Counted from the stretch's first letter, positions 20,312 to 31,045 are shown. The stretch: DNA of 64,000 nucleotides from Erinaceus europaeus (GCF_950295315.1 NW_026647649.1:1-64000), one strand, 5' to 3'. The notes: generated by a model not told the origin, from the letters alone. Translations and numbers: made by a program.

Positions 20312-20655
20312 GAGTTTATCTATGAAGGGGAGATAGACTGTAAGATGAGGCAGGTAGAGTGTACACAGAGACAGAGACCAGCAGAGACTTGCTGCAGGAA
20401 CTTATCTATGAAGGGGAGACAGACTGTAAGATGAGGCAGGTAGAGTGTACACAGAGACAGAGACCAGCAGAGACTTGCTGCAGGAGCTTATCTATGAAGG
20501 GGAGACAGACTGTAAGATGAGGCAGGTAGAGTGTACACAGAGACAGAGACCAGCAGAGACTTGCTGCAGGAGCTTATCTATGAAGGGGAGACAGACTGTA
20601 AGATGAGGCAGGTAGAGTGTACACAGAGACAGAGACCAGCAGAGACTTGCTGCAG
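20312..20655. repeat. 86-bp tandem repeat, four copies
   Basis: Units start at 20312, 20398, 20484 and 20570, each beginning GAGYTTATCTATGAAGGGGA or a one-base variant and ending ACTTGCTGCAG. Copies differ at only a few positions. 20656-20685 repeats the last part of the unit (GCGGAGACTTGCCGCA) in decayed form. No known family recognised. Confidence 0.95.
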
Positions 20656-21121
20656 GAGTGTCAAGGGTAGCGGAGACTTGCCGCATGAGGACGGGAGGGC
20701 TCCCGAGGGTTCCAGTGAACAGGGCGGAGAAAGGGAAGGAGCTCCAGACTGGTGTACAACGAAGACAAAGACTCGGAGACACGGAAGCGTCCTCGGCTTG
20801 CCACAGTCCAGACCTGGCAGCCCCTGTCTAAAAGCCCCTCTCCTTTCAGCCAGGGTGGCTCCAACTCCATCTCTGACAACACTGAATAATCCCAGGAATT
20901 TTTTCCAGGCGTCTGACCCTGGGGCAAGGCTTGGGTCAGACATTCCTTTCTTCTAGACTTTGCTGGTGCCGTGTTGCTGGATTTTGCTCTTTGGAAGTGC
21001 AGAAAGGACAGGCATAGCAGTATACCAGGGTTGCTTTGATGGTTGGTACGTGCCCACTGCCAACCCCTCCATGTCCTGAGATACCTCTTTTTTTTTTTTT
21101 TTAATTAAAAAAAGTATTTGA
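20656..21121. other. Unassigned sequence next to the 86-bp repeat
   Basis: GC-rich with two similar words, GCGTCTGACC and GGGTCAGAC, near 20910-20940. It could be part of the same unrecognised element as the tandem repeat. A T-run/A-run lies at 21086-21115. Confidence 0.35.
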
Positions 21122-21325
21122 GGGGCCGGGTGGTGGCGCACTGGTTGAGCGCACATGTTACAGTGTGCAAGGACCTGGTTCAAGTCCCCACCTGCAGGGG
21201 GAAAGCCCCGTGAGTGGTGGAGCAGTCTTGCGGTGTCTCCCACGTCTCTCTTCCTCTTTATCCCCACTTTCCTCTTGATATCGGGCTGTCTCTATCAAAT
21301 AAAGACAATAAAAATTAAGAAGAAT
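21122..21325 (+). mobile_element. SINE-B
   Basis: GGGGCCGGGTGGTGGCGCAC head, shortened B box GGTTCAAGTCCCC, CT body, tail AAATAAAGACAATAAAAATT. Confidence 0.9.
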
Positions 21326-21486
21326 TATTTGACAGAGATGGAGATAAAGGAGGGGGAGACAGGGAAAGGGAAAGCGCAACACCTGCGCCACTGCCTCACC
21401 ACTTGCGAGGCTCTCCCCCAGCAGATGAGCCTGGGCCTTGAACCTGTGACACGTGCGCTAACCCGATGTGCCACCTCCCAGCCCCT
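21326..21486 (-). mobile_element. SINE-B (antisense), back-to-back
   Basis: TTATTTGACAGAGATGGAG, GA body, GGGCCTTGAACCTGTGAC, and head end GTGCCACCTCCCAGCCCC. It abuts the tail of the sense SINE-B on its left, so the two share an A/T junction. Confidence 0.75.
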
Positions 21487-22427
21487 GCGCCCCCCACCAA
21501 GGCGCTTCTTCAGTCAGCCAGTCAGCCAGTCAGCCAGTCACTCCCTCTCCAGGGAGGTCTTTCTTCCATTTCTGTTTATCTCAAGTGCACCTACCCTTTT
21601 CCCAAAGGCCCAGCCTCCTCCTCCTTTCCTTTCCTTCCGGGAGGGAGCCCACCTCTCTCTGAGCTCCCAAGGCACACTCTCTGCTAAGGAGGGTTGAAGA
21701 CTGACCCCTTCAGAAAAGAATGGAGTTTCCTAGTCTCCCTATTTTATTACAAGTTTCCAGGGTCAATGTGATTTCCGTACGTTAAACAAACAAACAAAAT
21801 CCCACATCCAAACCTCAGGCATTTCACATTCTCAAGGTAACTAACTGCTTAGCTATGTTTCAGGGAGCGGGAGGAAGCCAAGAAAGACAATTCTTAATCC
21901 TGGGAGCAGGACTGAGTGCGGCAATGCCTTGGAAATGGAAGGTTCCCTTGGCTCCTTGCTACGGCAGTGCCACAGCCCATATATAACTGTGGGCAAGCTC
22001 CCCCTCTCTGCATTGCTTATCTCTGTCTCACATTCACAGACTCACCAGCCTGGAGTCTCTCTGGATGTTGTCCAAGCCGGTTGGGAATGCATAATAGCTG
22101 AGATGTGGGGTGAAATGAGCCCGCGAGTCCTTGCATGCCGTGTGGAGGTCTTTTTCTCCCCTGGCTTCCCCTGCAAGCACTTTCTATGGCATGAGAGCTC
22201 ATCTCTGCGGTCCCATCTCTCAGTTCTTTGAAGAAGAAGAATAAGAGAGAGAGAAGCCAGTTTTCATACTTGCAGCAGATACCCTAGTAACTATGGACAC
22301 CCCTTGGAGCACGGTGGGGAAGTTTGGCTGAGCAAAATCTGGACCACGTGGGGTTTAGATAGCTGCCTCTTTGAAACTTCATTGAAAGAGTTCGTGAGTG
22401 GAAACATTTCCATCTAAAATTCACCTC
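21487..22427. other. Unique sequence
   Basis: 21505-21542 is a short (AGTCAGCC)n-type repeat of about four units. The rest shows no repeat or gene. Confidence 0.4.
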
Positions 22428-22738
22428 TGGGGGCCGGGCAGTATCACAGCGCACCTAGTGCGAAGCGCAAGGATCCGCACAAGGATCCCAGCTCGAGCCC
22501 CCAGCTCCCCACCTGCAAGTGGGCCGCTTTGCAGGCGGTGAAGCAGGTCTGCAGGTGTCTCTCTTTCACTTCCCCTCTATGTCTTCCCCTCTTCTTCTCT
22601 ATTTCTCTCTGTCCTGTCCAACAATGACAACAATAACAACGAACAATGGGAAAAAAAAATGGCCTCCAGGAGCAGTGGATTTGTAATGCAGGCACTGAGC
22701 CCCAGTGATAACCCTGGAGGCAAAAAAAAAAAAAAAAA
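22428..22738 (+). mobile_element. SINE-A with 3' module
   Basis: GGGGGCCGGGCAGTATCACA head, B box GCTCGAGCCC, body, AACAATGACAACAATAAC tail, module, A20. Confidence 0.9.
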
Positions 22739-23277
22739 AAATCACCACTCTTGCACACACCCTTCCTTCAGCTTGGCTTTTATGACCAGAATTTTGGTCT
22801 TGCTTTTATGTACTTCTGTTTCGCATTTTTTTTTTTTTTTTTGTCTTGGCATTAATAGGAATGAGTAAAGAAAAGGCCTTTGGAAAGGAGATTCTAGTCT
22901 GATGGGTGCAAAGTCTGCTGGGGAGTTTGGTGAGGTCTTTGTGGGGGTCTGCCACCCTTGCTGGAAGCATGGGGAAGGCAGATGGTGCAGGGCCCTGCTG
23001 TCAGTTCTCTCTCCTTCTTTCTCTCTGAACATCGCTGTTTGGTGCACAGCTGGGCACCCCATAGGGTCCTTAGTTGTTGATAGACCAGCAGTGCAGCTGT
23101 GAAGGCTGTAGCTTCTTTTCTGAAGCTGCCTGGGGCATAGATGAGATGGGTAATTTCTAATCCACAGATAAAACAGTCACTAGAGCTATCAGGGATTTTT
23201 CTCTGGGCTATTTTCTATCTGCCTCACACTCTCCATCTCTGCCTGTCTAGCTATACACTTTTCAGACACGTTCTTTT
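22739..23277. other. Unique sequence
   Basis: A T-run (22828-22843) is the only low-complexity feature; no gene recognised. Confidence 0.4.
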
Positions 23278-23291
23278 CTTCCTGGGCCTTT

Positions 23292-23586
23292 TAAAAATAA
23301 TAAAAAAAATTTATTTATTCCCTTTTGTTGCCCTTGTTGTTTTTTATTGTCGTTATTAATGTTGTTGTTATTAATGTCGTCATTGTTGGATAGGACAGAG
23401 AGAAATGGAGAGAAGAGGGGAAGACAGAGAGGGGGAGAGAAAGACAGACACCTGCAGACCTGCTTCACCGCCTGTGAAGCGACTCCCCTGCAGGTGGGGA
23501 GCCGGGGGCTCGAACCGGGATCCTCACGCCGGTCCTTGCGCTTTGCGCCATGTGTGCTTAACCTGCTGTGATACCACCCGACTCCC
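23292..23586 (-). mobile_element. SINE-A (antisense)
   Basis: TTTATTTATTCCCTTTTGTT, GATGTCGTCATTG-type segment (ATGTCGTCATTGTTGG), body, CGAACCGGGATCC, and head end ATACCACCCGACTCCC. Confidence 0.93.
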
Positions 23587-23653
23587 TTTTTAAAAAATTT
23601 TTTATTTATAAAAAGGAAACACTGACAAAAACCATAGGATAAGAGGGGTATGA
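23587..23653 (-). mobile_element. L1 type-1 3' stub (antisense)
   Basis: TTTTTATTTATAAAAAGGAA ... ACCATAGGATAAGAGGGGTA is the complement of a hedgehog L1 3' end. CTTCCTGGGCCTTT at 23278-23291 and 23654-23667 brackets this stub together with the SINE-A on its left. Confidence 0.65.
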
Positions 23654-23667
23654 CTTCCTGGGCCTTT

Positions 23668-24029
23668 GAGTCATCACCATGGGATTCTGGGCAATGACTC
23701 AGTTTCCCTGTCATCTTCCCTTAGGTGAGTGGTGCCTTGGGAATGCTTGGGATTATAGTAAAGTCAGATGTTTTGATTTGTGGTTTTGCATCTTCAAATT
23801 GTGTGGGGCATGAGGGTGGTCTGGCTGCGACCTCTGTCACCCCGTTGATTGCCAGGGTTGATTCGACTGATCTGATTGGCAGGCACCTGTCCGTCCTCTT
23901 CCCCCTCACTGGTCCATGTGTGCCCCTCCCACAGTTGTGCACTTCTTCCTCGAGGATGGCTTGCCCCAGGAGAGCTGCTGATCTCTGTAGTCATTGCACC
24001 CTCCTGCAAGAACTGCCAAATAAATTTGC

Positions 24030-24032
<3 letters not shown>
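23668..24032. other. Unique sequence
   Basis: No repeat or gene recognised. Confidence 0.4.

Positions 24033-24094
<62 letters not shown>
24033..24094. repeat. (TG)n(AG)n compound microsatellite
   Basis: About 15 TG units followed by about 15 AG units. Confidence 0.96.
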
Positions 24095-24097
<3 letters not shown>

Positions 24098-24254
24098 AGA
24101 ATGTGCTTGATAAAGAATGTGTAGGCATTTGCGGGTATGGGGATCAGTGATGGTTTATTTATGGGACAAGATAGTGGCAGGTGTTTCTTTCTAAGATGGT
24201 TGGTTTGATCTTTGTGAACTTGTCCCTTTCTGTTTGATTTCACGTCAGTACTGC

Positions 24255-24605
24255 TTCCTGTACTCATCTGTGCAGGCTACTGTAACAAAGTGCCACAAGT
24301 TGAATGGCTCCAGCGATGGAAATGGATCGCCATGTAGTTGTGGGTGCCAGAAGTTCAAGTCCAGGGTGTTGGTGAGTTCTGTTCCTACAGCTGTGAGCGA
24401 GCGCTGCTGCATGGTATCTCGTAGCATCTGGAGCCCTGCTGGAATCTAGGGTGTTTGCTGGCTTGCAGGAGCAGTGCCTTCACCATGTGAGACACGGGGC
24501 TCATCTCTGCGTCTCCTTCCCTGTCCGCACTCCTGCTTTACATCAGGATGTGAGGCGTATCAACAAAGGCCCACCTACACGATCTCACTTCAGCTAGTTA
24601 GAGCC
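24255..24605 (-). mobile_element. MLT1/MaLR LTR (antisense, old)
   Basis: CAGGCTACTGTAACAAAGTG, CCAGAAGTTCAAGTCCAGG and CTTCACCATGTGAGACACGG follow the complement of an ERVL-MaLR LTR. This is a non-coding relic of an old endogenous retrovirus-like family; subfamily not resolved. Confidence 0.6.
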
Positions 24606-24629
24606 ACAGGGACCCTATTTCTGCACTGA

Positions 24630-24990
24630 TTCAAAAGGATACATGCAGCTCTATGTTCACCGCTACATGATTCATAATAGCCAAAATAAGAAGTGAACCT
24701 GCATATCCACTGATGGCTGAGTGGGTGAGAAAGTTAGGAGATATATACTCAGTGGAACACTACTCAGTCATGAACAAAGATGACATTGTGTCACTAAAGA
24801 CAAAGTGGATGAATCTGGAGGTGGTTATGAGAAGTGAAACACAGAGGGAAGGACAGCCAGGTGCTTTCACTCCTGTGTCCGATATAGGTAACGAAAGCAC
24901 ATGAAGGCGGCATTGTAACCAACTTACCTCCTAGACTCTGAACACTATGCTGGTTATCAGAGGCAACAGTGTGAGGCGGAGTGTGTGCGA
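24630..24990 (+). mobile_element. Old L1 3' end (sense)
   Basis: ACATGATTCATAATAGCCAA, GTGGAACACTACTCAGTCAT, GTGGATGAATCTGGAGG and GAGAAGTGAAACACAG match the ORF2/3' UTR junction of L1M-type elements. The frame is short and broken. The CA array begins where its tail would be. Confidence 0.75.
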
Positions 24991-25029
24991 GTGGTGGAGG
25001 GGAAGAGAAAATTTGTTGATGTTTATGGT

Positions 25030-25056
25030 GAGTGTACACACACACACGCACACACA

Positions 25057-25087
<31 letters not shown>

Positions 25088-26188
25088 CACCCCACACCCC
25101 ACACACCACACACACACACCACACCACACATACACCACACATACACACACACCCCACACCACACACACACACACACACCACACCACACACACACACACCC
25201 CACACCCCACACACCACACACACATACCACACATACACACACACATACACCACACATACACACACTCCCACGCCACACACACACACACACACACACACAC
25301 ACCACACCACACCACACCACACCACACACACATACACCACACATACATACACACATATACCACACATACACACACACCCCCCACACCACACACACACACA
25401 CACCACACCACACCACACCACACACACATACACATACACCACACATACATACACACATACACCACACATACACACACACCCCACACCACACACACACAAA
25501 CACACACCCCACACCCCACACCACACATACACACACACACATACACCACACACACACACACATACACCACACACACACATATACACACACCACACCACAC
25601 ACACATACACACCACACCACACACACACACACCACACACACACACACACCACATCACACCACACACACCACACCACACCACACCACACCACACCACACCA
25701 CACCACACACACACCACACCACACCACACCACACCACACCACACCACACCACACCACACCACACCACACACACACCGCACACACATATACACACCACACA
25801 CACATTCACACACCACACCACATACACATACACCTCACACACACACACACGCATACCACACACATACACCACACACACACACATATACACACACCACATC
25901 ACACCACACACACACACACACTATAGCACACCACACCACACACACATTCACACACCACACCACACACACATACACCTCACACACACACACACCACACCAC
26001 ACCACACCACACACCACATATACACACTACACCCACACACACACCACACACATACATACACACATACACACACACCACATATACACACCACACCACACCC
26101 ACACATACACACACATACACCACACACATACATACACACATACACACACATACCACACCGCACCCCACCCCACCACACACACACCATA

Positions 26189-26222
<34 letters not shown>
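25030..26222. repeat. 1.2-kb CA / CCACA / CATACA microsatellite-satellite
   Basis: Almost all plus-strand bases are A or C. Dinucleotide CA runs alternate with pentamers (CCACA)n, notably 25665-25770, and with CATACA words. Higher-order copies are visible: CATTCACACACCACACCAC recurs at 25803 and 25945, about 142 bp apart, and an ACATACATACACACATA block recurs near 25342 and 25445. The long open frames inside are artefacts of the repeat. Confidence 0.97.
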
Positions 26223-26224
<2 letters not shown>

Positions 26225-26394
26225 CTGTGCTCCTGACATCTTATAATTTTATAAACCAATGGCAAGTCAATAAAAATATTCTGTTTTCTTAAACAGCTTC
26301 CAAACCACAAGTTAAACATACAAAATTTGGAGGAATTGTAAAATTTGATCAGTTCATTATAAATGGATTAAGGGCATTTATATTTTAGCTGCGT

Positions 26395-26845
26395 GATCAT
26401 TTTCTATTTAGAAAGCTTTATTAGTGATTTCATCGTGGCCCACATGATTATAAGACATCAGTGCATAGCTCCATATCACACCCGCCGCCAATTCTGTGAG
26501 ACTCCCCCACCACTGACGGTGACCATCATAGTTCTCACCAAGTCTCAGAGATAGTCGGGCTACTCTTTTTTTTCCTTTTTGCAAGTTCATATGTTTAAGT
26601 TCCCTATATTCCACATAAGCGTGAAACCATCTGGACACTGCTTTTCACTTCCTTCCTTTACTAAGTATAATCACCTCCAGCCCCATCCATTTTGCTCAGA
26701 AGGACGCAGTATCACTGTTTTACATGGCAGGGTAGTTATTTTATTGAATATATGACTCCTATCTTCTTCACCCAGATGTCTGTCAGTGGAAGTTTAGGTT
26801 ACTTCTACTCCTTGGCAATTGTGAATAAAATAGCTAACAACAAGG
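26395..26845 (-). mobile_element. L1 3' region (antisense)
   Basis: AAGCTTTATTAGTGATTTCA, then CACCCGCCGCCAATTCTG, then ORF2-derived CACCTCCAGCCCCATCCATT and TGTCTGTCAGTGGAAGTTTA. Same family and order as 16605-18240. Confidence 0.75.
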
Positions 26846-26849
26846 GGAG

Positions 26850-27110
26850 GGGCGGGCAGTAGTATTCAAGGACCGGCGTAAGGATCCCGGTTTTAGCCCT
26901 TGGCTCCCCACCTGCAGGGGAGTCGCTTCACAGGCGGTGAAGCAGGTCTGCAGGTGTCTATCTTTCTCTCCCCCTCTCTGTCTCCCCCCCATTTCTCTCT
27001 GTCCTATTCAATGATGACATCAATAACAACAACAATAATAACTACAACAACAATAAAAACAACAAGAGCAACAAAAAGGAAATAAATGTTAAAAATCTTA
27101 AAAAAATAAA
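26850..27110 (+). mobile_element. SINE-A, head partly deleted
   Basis: GGGGCGGGCAGTAGTATTCA jumps straight to AAGGACCGGCGTAAGGATCC, so about 30 bp after the A box are missing. Body and tail are complete. Confidence 0.87.
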
Positions 27111-27302
27111 CCTTTTCTTTTTATTTGATGAGACAGAGAGGAAGTGAGAGAGTAGGGGGAGATAGAGAGGGAAAAAGAGAGAGAGATACCGGCAACAAAG
27201 CTTCACTGTGAAACTTCTCCTTTGCAAATGGGCCTGGGGGTCTGAACCTAGATCCCTGCACATGGTAATGTGTGCACTCAACTGGGTGTGTTGCCACCTG
27301 GT
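27111..27302 (-). mobile_element. SINE-B (antisense)
   Basis: TTTTTATTTGATGAGACAGA, GA body, GGGGGTCTGAACCTAGATCC, and head end GTTGCCACCTGG. Confidence 0.83.
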
Positions 27303-27359
27303 TTACTATGTATTTTTAATGAGAGATATGTAGAGAAAGAAAGATACATAGCCTAGGTG

Positions 27360-27468
27360 GGTGGCTAGAGTGTTTGTGGAAAACTGAGAACTGTTATACA
27401 TGTACCAACTACTGTACTTCACTGCCAACTATAACCCATTAATCCTCTCAATAAAGTATATATAAAAA
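27360..27468 (+). mobile_element. L1 3' stub, type-2-like UTR (sense)
   Basis: TTATACATGTACCAACTACT, CCCATTAATCCTCTCAATAA then an A-rich end. Same layout as 56737-56815. Confidence 0.6.
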
Positions 27469-27469
27469 A

Positions 27470-27560
27470 AGAGAAATAGACCATAGTACTGATAAACTCT
27501 GGATTATGGAGGTGCTAGAGATTAAACCTGGGACCTCAGAGCCTCAGGCATGAAAGTCTT
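27470..27560 (-). mobile_element. SINE-C, partial (antisense)
   Basis: AACTCTGGATTATGGAGGTG, GAGATTAAACCTGGGACCTC, CCTCAGGCATGAAAGTC. The A-box end is cut off by the next SINE. Confidence 0.7.
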
Positions 27561-27561
27561 T

Positions 27562-27854
27562 ATTTTACTTATTTTTTGCCTCCAGGGTTGTTGTTGGGGC
27601 TCTGTGCCTGCATCACAAGTCCATTGCTCCTGTGGCCATTTAAAAAATTTTTTTTTGGATAGGACAAAGAGAAATGGAGAGAGGAGGGGATGATAGAAAG
27701 GGGAAGAGAAAGACAGACACCAGCAGACCTGCTTCACCGCTTGTGAAGTGACCCTCTGGCAGGTGGGGAGCCGGGGGCTTGAACTGAGATTCTTGCGTGG
27801 GTCCTTGCACTTTGTACTGTCTGTGCTTAACCCGCTGCACTACCGCCTGACCCC
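27562..27854 (-). mobile_element. SINE-A with 3' module (antisense)
   Basis: TTTTTTGCCTCCAGGGTTGT, body, GGGGGCTTGAACTGAGATTC, head end CACTACCGCCTGACCCC. The tail between module and body is very short. Confidence 0.87.
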
Positions 27855-28502
27855 TTCCTCCTGCCTGTCCTATAGCAGGCTCCTGGAAGGAGTATTTTAC
27901 ATTAATTTATAAATCTGTATAAATTTATAGATTTACACATATATTTTGATATACATCTTGTGATATAAATATTGTAAACAGTATGAATAGAATATACTGT
28001 TGTACGGTGAGGGTCATATAGTTCATATTATAGATGAATACACTATGATTCTTATGTGCGCACCCGTAGATGGACGTCTGGGTCATTTCTCTATAAATAC
28101 AGTTTTTCGGCATCACAGATGAAGCTGCTGTGATCATCTGTATATGTCTTTTTGTCAACACAACTCCACCCCCCTCTCTTGGGTAAATATTTAGGGATGA
28201 AATTTCTTAGCAGTATGGCAGGTGCATGTTTTTAATAAGCTACTAAGGACTCTTTCCTGAAGTGCTGTACCGTCTCATACTAGCATCAGAAACACGAGTG
28301 TTTGATAATATCACCAGCACTTGATATTATCAACCTTTTAAAATTTAGCCTTTTAGTTGATATAAGCACTGTCTTCTAGTTTCAATGTGCATTTTCCTGA
28401 TGATTAATTATATTGAGCATATTTTCATGTAGTTATGGGATGTCTGTCTTTTGTGAAGAGTTTGTTCAAATCTGTCCGTTAAAAATGAATCGTCTTCTCA
28501 TC

Positions 28503-28714
28503 GCTGAATCGCTACTGCTCCTTACATAGATGTCACATATATGCACTTGGAACATGCTGAATCGCTACTGCTCCTTACATAGATGTCACATATATGCACT
28601 TGGAACATGCTGAATCGCTACTGCTCCTTACATAGATGTCACATATATGCACTTGGAACATGCTGAATCACTACTGCTCCTTACATAGATGTCACATATA
28701 TGCACTTGGAACAT
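28503..28714. repeat. 53-bp tandem repeat, four copies
   Basis: Units start at 28503, 28556, 28609 and 28662. The first three are identical and the fourth has one G-to-A change (GCTGAATCAC for GCTGAATCGC). A fifth unit begins GCTGAAT at 28715 and then diverges. Near-identity implies recent expansion. Confidence 0.97.
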
Positions 28715-29017
28715 GCTGAATTTCAGCCTGTCACATGACTATTCATGTTCTAAACAGTGCTTTTTCAAAACACTGCGGTCAAGTACGTGTGCCTTAAAAG
28801 ATGCCACTCAGATCATTTTAGCTGTTCACTTCAGAGGCATTAATTGTTCTGATATTGTTGTACAGCTAGTCCTCCTCTCTTTAGTAATATCTTTTGAAGA
28901 GCAGACAGTTTTTGATGGAGCGTAAATTGATTTTTTTCCTTTTGCAGTTTTTGTTTTTGTGTCCTAAGAATCTGTGCCTATATTTAAGAGTTTCCTTTTG
29001 GAAGTTTTATAATTTTA

Positions 29018-29157
29018 AAGAATTTATTTGCATGGCTAGCTAGTTGATTATGAGAAAGAGAGACAGACAGAGACAGTAGGCTGTGGTTATAAATGGTGGG
29101 CCAGGGATTGACCCTGGAGCCTTATATGTGCAAGGGATGTGTTTGACCTCTGTCTGC
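29018..29157 (-). mobile_element. SINE-C-like (antisense), long TSD
   Basis: GA-rich block, GGGCCAGGGATTGACCCTGG and head-like end. TGGAAGTTTTATAATTTT (28999-29016) and TGGAAGTGTTATAATTTT (29158-29175) form an 18-bp TSD inside L1 sequence. Confidence 0.8.
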
Positions 29158-29250
29158 TGGAAGTGTTATAATTTTGGTATTTAAGTTTATGATCCAATGG
29201 TGCTATTTTATTTATTCATTTAGTTATTTATTTGTGTGAGTATTATAGGA

Positions 29251-29651
29251 AGCCAAGTCCAAGGCTTATTTGTTTTACTACTATTCAGTTAAAATAAGTA
29301 GATGTTAACCATTATTCCTTTTTGCTCCCCTCTGTTTACTCCAGTGCCGTTTGGCTTAGAAGTCAAACATGTCTGTCTTCAGCTGTCAGACTCACTGAGG
29401 CTGTCTACTAGATGGTGATTACTTGGCTTTCCTTTTACCCATTCTTTGTTTGGCTTGGAGTATACTTGGGCTTATTAGGAGTTGAGGAACTTACTAGACC
29501 CCCCATCCAGGTAGTTAAACAGTGTGAACGGGGGATTCTAGTGGGGACATGAGGTAGGAAGACACAGAATGCTGGAGAGTGGAAGTGCGTGAGTGTGCCG
29601 AGCGAGGAGGAGGTGCGGAGGATTGTCTGTGGGTGCTGACTTGGGGCTGCC
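29251..29651. other. Unassigned sequence
   Basis: AT-rich left part may be the last of the L1. The remainder is unique and becomes GC-rich before the G-run. Confidence 0.35.
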
Positions 29652-29670
29652 GGGGGGGGGGGGGGGGGGG
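29652..29670. repeat. (G)19 homopolymer
   Basis: Nineteen consecutive G on the plus strand followed by AGGGGAGGAG. It is a strong G-quadruplex candidate and a likely sequencing-length artefact site. Confidence 0.9.
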
Positions 29671-30269
29671 AGGGGAGGAGCCCCAGGTTCTGTCCACTTG
29701 GGCCTCACGTGCTGAGAGGTGTGATCAGAGCTGTGCTTCAGGCGGGTTCTGATTGTGGTTGCTACTGAGAACCATGTCGGGTGAGGGCTGGGCCATCGTC
29801 GGTGAGGATGGGATTAAGGATGGACCTTGAGATCCAATTCAAGTTGAAGTTTTAGGTAGACAGAATCGGCTTTCAGGGGGATCGGAGGGAGATTGTCAAC
29901 AACTTTTAGAGAGAAATGGTGACTTGCCTTGAGAATACAGTTCAAAGATCTCCTTATATTTTGCATATTTTAAAGTTTCCAAAGTATTTTTACCTAATTA
30001 CCAGATGTGTGTTGTGGCAAGTGAAAGCTCTCACTCCAGAGAAGGAAGGTCCAGCTGAAATAGCCAGAAGGCCCCAGTGCTGTTCTCTCAGTGACAGCCC
30101 TTTGTGGTGTGCTGAGGGGAAGTCTGGCAGACTCAGGTCTGGACTTCTGTCACTTTGTGAGTGTGGTCAGTCCTTTCTCACTGACAGTGCCCCTGCTTTC
30201 TTATCTGCTAAGTGGGGTGAGAATATCTCGCCTCCTACAGCATCAGATACAGATATTATCTGCCTCATG

Positions 30270-30270
<1 letters not shown>
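29671..30270. other. Unique sequence
   Basis: No repeat signature recognised. 'GGAACCTG'-type L1 words are absent, and no exon signal is convincing. Confidence 0.35.

Positions 30271-30271
<1 letters not shown>

Positions 30272-30303
<32 letters not shown>
30272..30303. repeat. (TG)n microsatellite
   Basis: About 16 TG units. Confidence 0.96.
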
Positions 30304-30309
<6 letters not shown>

Positions 30310-30635
30310 GTTTAAATCAAACAATCCCAGTGAAAGTGTGCAGAGAAATTTGAAGCAGGTTGTAAATATCCATCTTACTGAGTTTATCTCTTCACCAGAT
30401 CAGGGCTGGGCCCTGAGCAGTGAGGGTCCCAGAGCAGGGAGGTGGGGGAGGGGTGTAAGGCTCTGAGCTGGCCACTCCAAGGTCAAGGTGAGAAAGGACC
30501 AAGGCTCATATGTACTGGGAGAAACTTTCCATCTGGACTTAGAAGCCTTGCATTTGAACGTGATTTTTACCACATCCTGGGTCTGAGGGATGAAGGACTT
30601 GATTTATCTGACTCTCAATTTCATTTCCCTTTTCT
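30304..30635. other. Unique sequence
   Basis: No repeat or gene recognised. Confidence 0.4.
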
Positions 30636-30768
30636 CTTCATTATTTTACTTTATTTCCACCAGAGCACTGCCCGTCTCTGACTTATGGTGGTGCAGGGGA
30701 TTGAACCTGGGACTCCAAAGCCTCAAGGCATGGAGTCTCTTTGTGTAACCATTATGCTATCTACCCTA
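30636..30768 (-). mobile_element. SINE-C (antisense)
   Basis: TTTATTTCCACCAGAGCACT, CTTATGGTGGTGCAGGGGAT, TGAACCTGGGACTCC, GTAACCATTATGCTATCTAC. Confidence 0.88.
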
Positions 30769-30889
30769 TCCTTTTTTCTATTTAAGAAATACCTCTTTTT
30801 TTTTTAAATTTAAAATCAACTGGATTAATGAAATAAAAATCAGAGTCTCACTCATGCGAAACATATGCTCTCCTACTAGGTTCAGTTTT

Positions 30890-31045
30890 CACTTTATTTA
30901 TGAGAGAGAGAAAGTAAGAGAGAAAGAGACCAGGGAATTTTATTTGTTTTATCTTTGTCCTTCTCTCATGTGGTGCTGGGATTGAAGTTAGGGTGCTCTG
31001 CATACAAGGCACATGCTTTACTACGGAGCCAGCTCCCTGGCCCCT
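30890..31045 (-). mobile_element. SINE-C-like, diverged (antisense)
   Basis: TTTATTTATGAGAGAGAGAA, GTGCTGGGATTGAAGTTAGG, and decayed head end AGCTCCCTGGCCCC. Confidence 0.6.

Larger units (their letters stand above)
28050..29250 (-). mobile_element. Old L1M (antisense), interrupted twice
   Basis: CATCACAGATGAAGCTGCTG, GTACCGTCTCATACTAGC, GTGCATTTTCCTGATGATTA and GTCTTTTGTGAAGAGTTTG are L1 ORF2 complement. L1 resumes near 28870 (TCTTTTGAAGAGCAGACAG) and 28945 (GTGTCCTAAGAATCTGTGCC). Interruptions are the 53-bp repeat region and a SINE-C. Confidence 0.7.

Noticed and set aside
20312..20655. CRISPR-like array
   Set aside because: Units are directly contiguous without spacers, and the DNA is mammalian. 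The same applies to 28503-28714.
24947..26246. Open frames of up to 429 codons (Thr/His-rich on plus, Val/Cys-rich on minus)
   Set aside because: They are translations of the CA/CCACA array in all frames, so low complexity explains them entirely.
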